Made by a program: the position numbers and the translations under genes. A DNA stretch of 35,457 nt, taken from an uncultured Flavobacteriia bacterium. GTDB taxonomy: Bacteria; Bacteroidota; Bacteroidia; Flavobacteriales_D; Crocinitomicaceae. Shown one piece after another: positions 25,826 through 32,632 of this stretch. The notes under the pieces are model-generated. The model worked only from the letters and a program-made list of their open reading frames with translations. It made no database searches and had not been told where the DNA came from. Within the stretch, counting starts at the first letter, position 1; each line of letters starts with the position of its first letter. The stretch lies in assembly GCA_903873915.1 (NCBI GenBank), contig CAIQQH010000089.1:1-35457 (forward strand). The letters run 5' to 3'.

Positions 25826-25874
25826 CACTTCGACAAGCTCAGTGCAAGTAGTTAACCCTTCGACAGGCTCAGGG
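25826..25874. repeat. Two CTTCGACAAGCTCAG-type repeats abutting a stop codon
   Basis: CACTTCGACAAGCTCAGTG (25826-25844) and CCCTTCGACAGGCTCAGGG (25856-25874) are variants of the short intergenic repeat seen in many bacterial genomes. The second copy ends on the base next to the TAG stop of the surface protein gene. A third variant lies inside the coding sequence at 27652-27676. Confidence 0.7.
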
Positions 25875-27578
25875 CTAGAAAGCCCGAATAGCGCGCACAT
25901 AGTAAGTGTCGTATTTATTGTTGGTCTGCTGGAGACCATTGCCGAAATCCTGAGACCACGAATTGAGTTGAAAGGCCTCCGTAGAGCACCAATAGTAGTC
26001 GCCAGTAAAACCGCCAACATTTCCTAATCCAAGGGCATTTCCTTGACCTATGTTTAGAAACATTAAGTTGAGTTCATATTTTGACGGCAAATACCAGTCT
26101 GAATAAACTCCTATTGATAGATCGTAGCATAATTTTGCTGCATAAGAACCCGCTCCTTGATTGAAAACAATCATTGATGTATTTCCATCACCACAACCAA
26201 CGCAACTTGCAAAAGCTGTAGTATTCGTATGACTTCCGTTGTACCATTGAATTCCTGTACTTTGGTTTGTTGGCGCACTAATTAACCCGTGGCATCCAGA
26301 AGCATCTAAATAAAAGATAATTCCACCTTGGTAAGTTTGCCCTATAGCTAAACCGCATGGGCTAGTTGTGCTAACTACATAAGGACTTGCTGCCGTTCCA
26401 GCACCTGTTACATTTATACCTGAACCAGCTGTTGTTACACCTGCACCAGCGCTAACACTACCATCCGCCATCAAATATTGTGTTGATGTGCCTGTTGGTG
26501 TTTTAAAGCCAACACCTTGATAGTAACCGCTCGTATTTACTAAGGTAACATCCGTGTTTCCTAATTGTATTTTATTACTCGCATCTACCAATGCAGAACT
26601 ACCTATTGCTGTGGCATTGGTTAAATTTCCGAAAGCAACATCAGCATAATTACCTATTGCGGTATTCTGACTTCCTGTAGTGTTTGATTGTAATGCCAAC
26701 CATCCAAGGGCATTGTTCTGAATACCCACTGTATTATTAGCTAAAGCACCCCATCCAACTGCCCCATTTGTATGGCCAGAAATGTTGGCGCCTAATGCAT
26801 ATGCACCAACGGCAACACTGTTGTTTCCAGTGACTGAATTTACCATTGCACTGTTTCCAATAATCGTATTATCGTCACCGTTAGATGCATAGTTGGAAGC
26901 ATTATTCCCAAAAACAACATTGTACAATCCAGATCCAATGTTTCCTACTCGCATGTCATTTAGTGTACCGTTAAGTTTCATATTACCTTCAACTTCAAGT
27001 TTTTCTGTGGGTACAATCGTTCCAATCCCAATATTTCCCCCATTATTAAAAACATTACTGGAATTCGTAACCCAAGATGTTCCATCCCAATATAGTGTAT
27101 TTCCTGCGGCTGATCCGTCAGAGACTACTCCTGCTGGTCCTTGGATTCCTTGAGGACCCGCTGGACCTTGACCATTTCCTGAAGTTTTAGCGTACAACGC
27201 ATACGGTACACTCATCAATTGGCTTGTTCCCATTACAGAATAGTTTGTTCCGCCTGTTAAATCAATGGCTGTTTCCATGAAAAAAGGCCCTGCTGACCAA
27301 TCGATTGCAGAAAAATCATCCGAGCTTGTACCCGAACCAATTTGAAGGTTTACCAAACCATAAGCATTGGATGTTGTTGCAAATGTCTCGGAATAAACCG
27401 CCGTCCCACCAATGGAACCTTGTTGGATCGTCATACGCATGCCAACTGCTTGGTTGTTAACAATTGTATTTCCAGCGTCACGAACGACTGCTTGGTAGTT
27501 GAAGCCTTCTGGCGCTTGACCGAAAGAGCTTAATGAAAGTGTCGCTGCTGCAACGAGTGATAGTATTATTTTTTTCAT
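25875..27578 (-). CDS. Secreted modular surface protein: collagen-like stretch and Lcl/DUF1566-type C-terminus
   Basis: 567 residues, four parts. Signal peptide (1-21, ending SFGQ). An N-terminal domain found in many Bacteroidota secreted proteins (about 22-135: APEGFNYQAVVRDAGNTIVN, then PYALYAKTSG). A short collagen-like run (GPAGPQGIQGPAG). Then beta-roll repeats (about 180-360) with NNSVAVGAYALG and NTAIGNYADVA units, like the YadA-type head of trimeric adhesins. The last 170 residues match the Lcl/DUF1566 fold, with IGQTYQGGIIFYLD, SDWYLPSKYELNLMF, YYWCSTEAF and the closing YYVRAIRAF. No T9SS sorting domain is visible, so export beyond the periplasm is uncertain. Such a build suggests adhesion or ligand binding. 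It lies 36 bp after the T9SS protein gene, probably the same operon. Confidence 0.85.
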   Translation of the reverse strand: MKKIILSLVAAATLSLSSFGQAPEGFNYQAVVRDAGNTIVNNQAVGMRMTIQQGSIGGTAVYSETFATTSNAYGLVNLQIGSGTSSDDFSAIDWSAGPFFMETAIDLTGGTNYSVMGTSQLMSVPYALYAKTSGNGQGPAGPQGIQGPAGVVSDGSAAGNTLYWDGTSWVTNSSNVFNNGGNIGIGTIVPTEKLEVEGNMKLNGTLNDMRVGNIGSGLYNVVFGNNASNYASNGDDNTIIGNSAMVNSVTGNNSVAVGAYALGANISGHTNGAVGWGALANNTVGIQNNALGWLALQSNTTGSQNTAIGNYADVAFGNLTNATAIGSSALVDASNKIQLGNTDVTLVNTSGYYQGVGFKTPTGTSTQYLMADGSVSAGAGVTTAGSGINVTGAGTAASPYVVSTTSPCGLAIGQTYQGGIIFYLDASGCHGLISAPTNQSTGIQWYNGSHTNTTAFASCVGCGDGNTSMIVFNQGAGSYAAKLCYDLSIGVYSDWYLPSKYELNLMFLNIGQGNALGLGNVGGFTGDYYWCSTEAFQLNSWSQDFGNGLQQTNNKYDTYYVRAIRAF

Positions 27579-27614
27579 GATTTGATGATTTTATAATTTG
27601 TGTTATTTGATGAT

Positions 27615-28112
27615 TTAATGAATTTTAACCAATTTAAATGTCTTACGCTTCGGCCCCTTCGACGAGCTCAGCGGCCCATTATTATTGTTTTCGAAAATTA
27701 ATTCAAGAGAGTATGCCCCTGGAGCTAACTGACTAACTTGAATAGGTGTTTGCTCTGCAGAAAAAATGTCCTGCATTACAAGTTTTCCCTGTGCATCATA
27801 AAGCGTATATGTTACATTTTCAAACACACTCGTCTTGATGTTCAAAACGTCTTGTGTTGGATTGGGGAAAATTGTGACATCAAAATCAGGAGCAAAATCT
27901 TCCACTCCTAAAAAGTTCCAGTTCGTTTGATGGAAACCTTGGGTAAGGTCATTCGTTCCATTCGAACCTGTGTTGATAATCACTTCTCCAACCGTGAAAT
28001 CAATACTTCCATTTGCGTTGGAATACGTTTGACCTTGAGAGGAAACTACCTCTTGAGCAGTTGCCGCAAAAGCTGCAAAGAAAGTAGCGAAAAGAAAAAT
28101 TTGTTTTTTCAT
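27615..28112 (-). CDS. Short secreted protein with T9SS sorting domain carrying an in-frame repeat
   Basis: From the ATG at 28112 the product is 165 residues: signal peptide (1-20, ending ATAQ), a small domain of about 45 residues (VVSSQGQTYSNANGSIDFTV, TQGFHQTNW) seen in many short Bacteroidota secreted proteins, then a T9SS type A sorting domain: VTIFPNPTQDVLNI, YTLYDAQGKLVMQ, LAPGAYSLEL and the closing FKLVKIH. Between ELIFENNN and RKTFKLV lies GPLSSSKGPK, encoded by a short palindromic repeat (27652-27677). An extended frame to 28172 would place 20 residues before the signal peptide and cover the promoter, so the shorter form is chosen. Role unknown; operon partner of the large surface protein. 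Confidence 0.85.
   Translation of the reverse strand: MKKQIFLFATFFAAFAATAQEVVSSQGQTYSNANGSIDFTVGEVIINTGSNGTNDLTQGFHQTNWNFLGVEDFAPDFDVTIFPNPTQDVLNIKTSVFENVTYTLYDAQGKLVMQDIFSAEQTPIQVSQLAPGAYSLELIFENNNNGPLSSSKGPKRKTFKLVKIH
27652..27677. repeat. Intergenic-type repeat inside a coding sequence
   Basis: GGCCCCTTCGACGAGCTCAGC followed by GGCCC. Its core differs by one or two bases from the CTTCGACAAGCTCAG repeats at 25826-25874. It is flanked by GGCC on both sides and sits in frame near the 3-prime end of the T9SS protein gene. Confidence 0.7.
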
Positions 28113-28136
28113 ATGTACCTGATAAGAATTTAAATG

Positions 28137-28183
28137 CAAATCTAGGTGTTGTGAAACAGAAAGTAAATACAACTTTAGTTGTA
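28137..28183 (-). promoter_or_regulatory. Promoter and possible operator of the surface protein operon
   Basis: On the minus strand TTTA (plus 28164-28167), a 19-bp spacer and TAGATTTG (plus 28137-28144) fit the Bacteroidota TTTG / TAnnTTTG pattern with one mismatch. TACAAC (28168-28173) and GTTGTA (28178-28183) form an inverted repeat abutting the -33 box, where an activator could bind. Confidence 0.5.
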
Positions 28184-28249
28184 GATTTTGATGTTTCTTT
28201 TAAAAAAAAAGGGTGGATAAATTAATTGATTTAGAATTTATTTATATGA

Positions 28250-28441
28250 TATACAGTTTTATACGTTTTAAAAATTAGCGATATTAAGACAAAGACGCGT
28301 TTATCACCTTACGTTCATTTTCTTGCAGAAGCACTTTTTAAAATTGAAGATGAAATTGAGAAAACAGTACTAAAAAAACCTTGTCCATTTTTCGACAAGG
28401 GTTTAAAAATAAGTGACCCTCGGTGGGATTTAAGATCCTGA
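28250..28441 (+). other. Start-less open stretch overlapping a tRNA-like 3-prime end
   Basis: The plus strand is open for 63 codons with protein-like text (KTRLSPYVHFLAEALFKIED, EIEKTVLKKPCPFFDKG) but has no ATG or GTG start, so it is at best a gene fragment. Its end overlaps 28414-28433. Read on the minus strand, that segment resembles the last 20 bases of a tRNA (TTAAATCCC, ACC, then GAGGGTCA), directly followed by a terminator. Either reading could be chance. Confidence 0.25.
28372..28400 (-). terminator. Intrinsic terminator, minus strand
   Basis: CCTTGTC and GACAAGG form a perfect 7-bp stem with an 8-nt loop. On the minus strand it is followed by seven T (plus 28372-28378 are A). It lies right after the tRNA-like 3-prime end at 28414-28433, with no protein gene just upstream. 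That suggests it once ended an RNA gene. Confidence 0.65.
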
Positions 28442-28573
28442 AAGAGAACGTGCAATGGATGTAAGCACTTTTTCGCAGAAGTAAAAAATGGTGATTTTTG
28501 TATTACCCATTGCTTGATTCTAAGTTATTAGTTAGGATAAATGATCCTTTCGTTTTGCGCATAGCAAGCATAT

Positions 28574-28608
28574 AACCCACGAACTGCAAAAAGCAGTTCT
28601 CGGTTTTT
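28574..28608 (+). terminator. Intrinsic terminator, plus strand, with no gene before it
   Basis: GAACTGC and GCAGTTC pair around AAAAA, extended by AACC with GGTT, and end in TTTTT. No plus-strand gene precedes it closely, so it may belong to a lost gene or to a small RNA from about 28450-28600. Confidence 0.55.
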
Positions 28609-28671
28609 CATTCACCATCGTTTATCAAAACGCGTTTTGGATTGGGAAAGTTTAAACAATAATTTCGATTT

Positions 28672-28960
28672 AAGAGCGAGAAGGAGAGTGAGAGCGAAGA
28701 AAAAACAGAGTGGAGTGAACCGCTCTCGCTTTTCACTCTCACTCTGTTTTGTGACCCTGGAGGTCGAGAAATCTAACTTACATAAGGATTTAGAGGGGGT
28801 GTTGGAGTATACAGAATACGACAAAAAGAACGAGAAACAGAATGAGAATGAAGAAAAACAAAAACGAGAATGACGCTCTCGCTCTCATTCTCGTTTTGTT
28901 TTGTGACCAATAAGGTCGAAAAATCTAACTTTTACAAGGACTTGGAGGGGGTGATGGATA
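28672..28960. repeat. Two tandem copies of a purine-rich fold-back plus TTGTGACC repeat unit
   Basis: Each unit has a purine-rich left arm, a hairpin, then the dispersed motif. Unit 1: ACAGAGTG-GAGTGA pairs with TCACTC-T-CACTCTGT, then 28747-28806. Unit 2: ACAAAAACGAGAATGA pairs with TCATTCTCGTTTTGT with one bulge, then 28899-28956. The stems differ in sequence yet keep their pairing, while the motif TTGTGACC...AATCTAACTT...GGAGGGGGTG is conserved. A 78-codon open frame across it is a product of the low-complexity purine run. Nothing else was found from 28961 to 29175. Confidence 0.65.
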
Positions 28961-29175
28961 CTGGAATCAATGTCTAGTATGTATCACATTTTTTTTCTAA
29001 ATATAAAAATTATTTCATTCCAACTCCCGATTCGGATTTTTTTTAACAAGAAACCAGTGAAAAATATTGCTTCATTGCTGGCGTAAACTAACATAATGTT
29101 TTGGCTTTTTCGAAGAAAACAGATTCAATAAAAGAAATACGTTTAGTTTCTATAATTGAAATAACTTTAGGGTAT

Positions 29176-29288
29176 CACAAACTCTTCGATCTGGTCATCA
29201 TCGAACAAACGACCAAACGGCAACTGGTGCTGTTGTTATGAGAGCATGAGCTCCACAAGGCAGTAAAGACGGAGTGATTAGAGGTCAA
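29176..29288 (-). pseudogene. Decayed 5-prime end of another TPR-array gene
   Basis: Aligning by eye with the neighbouring gene starts, this stretch encodes LYCLVELMLS, a TAA stop, then QQHQLPFGRLFDDDQIEEFV. The intact version is LYRLAEHMLAEQQNQLPVDR followed by LFDDQQIGEFV. The start codon has become TTG (29286-29288), one base is lost soon after, and homology stops near codon 38. It occupies exactly the place where the next array member would begin, overlapping the stop of the preceding gene. It is a relic of a lost paralogue. Confidence 0.85.
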
Positions 29289-30801
29289 TTAGTTCGTTGA
29301 TTTTTTTTGCAAGCAATTTTGTGTGTTCATGTTTTTCTCCGAGTGTCTTGAGAAAAATAAAATGAGCCTTTTGGTAATATTCGATTGCCTCTTTGAATTG
29401 TTTTTTTTCTTTGAAAATATTCGCAATATTATTGTACGAAATACCCACCGAAGTATTTCCTTCACCTAATGCCTCTAAATCAATTACTAATGATTTACTA
29501 TAGTAAATAAAAGCTCTGTCGTAGTCCCCGTTATCTTTACAAATTCCTCCTAGATTGTTGTAACAAACACCTACTGAAGGATGTCTTTCACCAAATAGCT
29601 TTAATCTAATAGCTAGGGATTTCTCAATATTGTACTCTGCCAAATCTCGGTTTTTATTATATCGCCAAGCCAGCCCCAAATTTGAATATACTGTTGCCGT
29701 CTCCGGGGCGTGACTACCAAACAATATTAAATCTAAATCCAGAGCCATTTCATAGAATCGAATTGCCTCATCAATTTCCTTTTTATAACTATAAACCAAT
29801 CCAAGACTATTATAATTGTTTGCGAGAAATGAATTCATCTCACCAATCTTTAATAATATTTCTAATGAATTTCTCAAATACGTTATCGCTTTGTTATATT
29901 CACCTTTGTGTATATAAGTATTACCTAATGAAAAGTGGCATCCGGCAGTCATATTATGAACATTCCCAAATTTTTTATTTCTAATCGCCAATGCTCTATT
30001 GAAGTATTTTAAGGCTTTATCAAAAGTCGAATTTTCTTCGAAATATTTACCTAAAAGAAGATAGTATATATCTGATTCATCAAGTTTTGGTTCATTTCTA
30101 ATTATTCGTTCTAACCAATCTAGTTTTTTCTTTTGGGATTTCTGATCAATATATTTAATGGATTTTAAATATAAAGTTGCTTTATCCAAGTTGTCCGGAC
30201 ATATTTTTCTATTAATCTCTTGATAAATGAATTCAATAATTTTGAATTCATTCAAAGCTTCTAAACCATTAATTACTCTTTTCAAAACCTCTATATCATT
30301 ATCAGTTGTTTCTTTAAGAAGCTCCGATATAATCATTTCGACTGAATTAATTAGCATTCCATGAGCTACAGCAAAGGCAGACACATCCAAACATTTACCC
30401 CCATGGTCTACAAGCCAAATTAAACTTGAAAGATTATCATGCTCAACTTGCCTTAAAAGACACTGCTCCACTCCCCCCTGTGCCCCATTGAGTTTATTGT
30501 TTTCAATAATGTCTTTCAGGAATTCAGGATCTTTACCCATGTCCTGATTGAAGATCACCTCCCCCAGCACATAATGGAAATACCCCTCAACGGTGAAGGT
30601 GACATACAACTTATCCTCTTTGACCGTTTCCGTGAGCACACCTTCCAGCAACATCTGTTGATAGGGTGAATCGATCTGAATGCTCTTCACAAACTCTCCA
30701 ATCTGTTGATCATCAAACAAACGATCCACCGGCAACTGGTTCTGCTGTTCTGCGAGCATGTGCTCCGCGAGGCGGTATAAGAGGTGGTGGTTATTGGTCA
30801 T
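29278..30801 (-). CDS. TPR protein with conserved array N-terminal module (member 1)
   Basis: 507 residues, no signal peptide, so cytoplasmic. The N-terminal module (1-135) is shared with the next two genes: LLYRLAEHMLAEQQNQLPVD, IGEFVKSIQIDSPYQQMLLE, then FTVEGYFHYVLGEVIFNQ and NKLNGAQGGVEQCLLRQVE. It is followed by a helical linker (136-240) and about six kinesin-light-chain-like TPRs of 42 residues (about 245-495; for example YNNLGGICKDNGDYDRAFIY). TPRs bind protein or peptide partners. The module resembles, by eye, the winged-helix region found after the NTPase in STAND/NACHT proteins, but no Walker motif is present. Function unknown. Its start overlaps the preceding gene by 11 bases; its last codons retain the overlap footprint of the lost next gene. 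Confidence 0.85.
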   Translation of the reverse strand: MTNNHHLLYRLAEHMLAEQQNQLPVDRLFDDQQIGEFVKSIQIDSPYQQMLLEGVLTETVKEDKLYVTFTVEGYFHYVLGEVIFNQDMGKDPEFLKDIIENNKLNGAQGGVEQCLLRQVEHDNLSSLIWLVDHGGKCLDVSAFAVAHGMLINSVEMIISELLKETTDNDIEVLKRVINGLEALNEFKIIEFIYQEINRKICPDNLDKATLYLKSIKYIDQKSQKKKLDWLERIIRNEPKLDESDIYYLLLGKYFEENSTFDKALKYFNRALAIRNKKFGNVHNMTAGCHFSLGNTYIHKGEYNKAITYLRNSLEILLKIGEMNSFLANNYNSLGLVYSYKKEIDEAIRFYEMALDLDLILFGSHAPETATVYSNLGLAWRYNKNRDLAEYNIEKSLAIRLKLFGERHPSVGVCYNNLGGICKDNGDYDRAFIYYSKSLVIDLEALGEGNTSVGISYNNIANIFKEKKQFKEAIEYYQKAHFIFLKTLGEKHEHTKLLAKKINELIDL

Positions 30802-32632
30802 TGAGTTCGTTGAGTTTTTTTGTCATTAATTTTGTGTGTTCATGTTCCACGCCGAGAGCCTTTAGAAAAATGGCATGAGCTTTATGATAATGTTCTTTTG
30901 CTTTTTTGTGGTTTCCTAAAGAAACTTCTACATTACCTAAACAGATGTAAGATCTACCAACCGGAGTAGGATTTTTTTCGATGGACTTAATTCTAATCTT
31001 TAAAGCTTGGTACAAATGGAATTTCGCTTGTTTTAATTGAGCGTTTTTGTAATAAGCATTTCCCAAATTAAAATATATAACATCGGCAATTTTAAATTGG
31101 CTAGTTTTCAATCCAGACATCAAATCCAAAGCAGAATTATATATGTTAATTGATTCTGAATAATTACAAGATTTATATTTTTCAAGTCCAATAAAATTGT
31201 AACACTTTAATATTTTATTCGTCGACTTAAGAAATTTTTCACCCATAGAATTTATTGATTTTAAATAATACCAGAAATCCAATAGATACTTATTCGCCGA
31301 TGAATAATTTTGAATTTTAAAGTATTCATCACCAATTTTTTTATTTAAAATCGCATTATGTTCCTTGCGGTGATTATTTATATTTAATTCTATTCCAAGA
31401 GTCTTTATCCAATATTTTAGTGCATTTTTAGAATCTCCTAAATTGGTATATGTAAGTGCTATTGCACTTAGGGTTGAAGAAACATTTGAATGTTTGCTCC
31501 CTAGGTTCATTTCTTTTATTTTTAATGTCTTGTCAAAATAATCTAATGCAGAGGTGAAATTCTTTTTTTGCAATTCCGCTAAAGCCAGACATTCATATGT
31601 TGATGAAAGATCTCTATAATTATTCTCTAATAGGATATTTAATGCTTTTTTATAATAATTAATTGATTTATCGTAATCCCCGCTGGACATATATGCTAGA
31701 CCAATTGAAGAATAATTAATTGCAACTACCCCGAACGATTTGGGATACCTCAATAGGTTTATTTCTAATGCTTCATTCAATAAAGTAATTGCTTTTTTGT
31801 AATCCGCAATTTTATCGTTAATAAACATACGGCCAAGCATTTCGAGATAACGAGCATAAGTCGCTGATTTCTTTTTTTCGACGTTGAAGGTTTCAAAATA
31901 CTCCAATTTAGGTCTCATTTCTGACTGAGGAATAAATCTTAATGATTTTAAATAAAGTGAAGCTTTTTTTAAGTTATCTGGTTGAACTGAACTATTTATT
32001 TGTTGATAGACATAGGATACCACACTATTTTTCTGTGTTTTCTCAAGATGACTTAACGCTTTCTCAAGTACGCTAATATCATTTTCTGTAGATTCAGCCA
32101 AAAGCAAATCCATTACATTTCTAATCTGTATTCGTTGAGCCCGCTCTACCTCATCGTCCGTTTTTTGATTCCCCTTCACCTTTAAGAACGCATGTGCAAG
32201 CGGCACACTGCAAACCGCCAAAGAAGTCCCTCCCTGAACGATCAGCCATATCAACCTCGATAGATCATCGTTTTCCACATCCCTAATCAGACACTGCTCC
32301 ACACCTTCCTGTGCCCCATTGAGTTTATTGTTTTCTATGATATCTTGTAAGAATTCAGAACCTCGACCTGTTGACTGATTGTATATCACTTCACCCAATG
32401 CATAATGGAAGTAACCCTCCACGGTAAAGGTTACAAAAAGCTTATTCTCTTTTACAGACTCTGTTAGTACGCCTTCCAGCAACATTTGCTGGTAAGGTGA
32501 GTCTATCTGAATGCTTTTTACAAACTCTCCTATTTGCTCATCTTCAAAGAGGTCATCTACAGCCAACACATGTTGCTGTTTTTCGAGCATGAGATCTGCA
32601 AGGCGATAGATGAGCATGTGGTTAGCGGTCAT
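30791..32632 (-). CDS. TPR protein with conserved array N-terminal module (member 2)
   Basis: 613 residues, cytoplasmic. The N-terminal module (1-135) is the closest match to member 3, with IGEFVKSIQIDSPYQQMLLE unchanged. The linker (about 150-240) resembles member 1 (DNLKKASLYLKSLRFI compared with DNLDKATLYLKSIKYI). About eight TPR-like repeats follow (about 260-600), one pair interrupted by a less regular stretch near 400-480. The last 30 residues (AHAIFLKALGVEHEHTKLM) match member 1 but not member 3. No enzymatic motif is visible. Starts inside the member 3 stop and ends inside the member 1 start, so all are likely translated from one message. Confidence 0.85.
   Translation of the reverse strand: MTANHMLIYRLADLMLEKQQHVLAVDDLFEDEQIGEFVKSIQIDSPYQQMLLEGVLTESVKENKLFVTFTVEGYFHYALGEVIYNQSTGRGSEFLQDIIENNKLNGAQEGVEQCLIRDVENDDLSRLIWLIVQGGTSLAVCSVPLAHAFLKVKGNQKTDDEVERAQRIQIRNVMDLLLAESTENDISVLEKALSHLEKTQKNSVVSYVYQQINSSVQPDNLKKASLYLKSLRFIPQSEMRPKLEYFETFNVEKKKSATYARYLEMLGRMFINDKIADYKKAITLLNEALEINLLRYPKSFGVVAINYSSIGLAYMSSGDYDKSINYYKKALNILLENNYRDLSSTYECLALAELQKKNFTSALDYFDKTLKIKEMNLGSKHSNVSSTLSAIALTYTNLGDSKNALKYWIKTLGIELNINNHRKEHNAILNKKIGDEYFKIQNYSSANKYLLDFWYYLKSINSMGEKFLKSTNKILKCYNFIGLEKYKSCNYSESINIYNSALDLMSGLKTSQFKIADVIYFNLGNAYYKNAQLKQAKFHLYQALKIRIKSIEKNPTPVGRSYICLGNVEVSLGNHKKAKEHYHKAHAIFLKALGVEHEHTKLMTKKLNELNDQ

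Noticed and set aside
25781-26020. Minus-strand 79-codon frame containing SSPEPVEGL and TELVEV
   Set aside because: These words are the usual translation of the CTTCGACAAGCTCAG repeat; the frame overlaps the surface protein gene in another phase.
25875-26380. Diversity-generating retroelement target at the C-terminus of the surface protein
   Set aside because: The fold would fit, but no reverse transcriptase, template repeat or adenine-biased variable codons were seen in the window; kept only as something to check.
28637-28873. 78-codon plus-strand open frame
   Set aside because: It lies over purine-rich fold-back repeats, has low-complexity K/E/R/N text and no homologous look.
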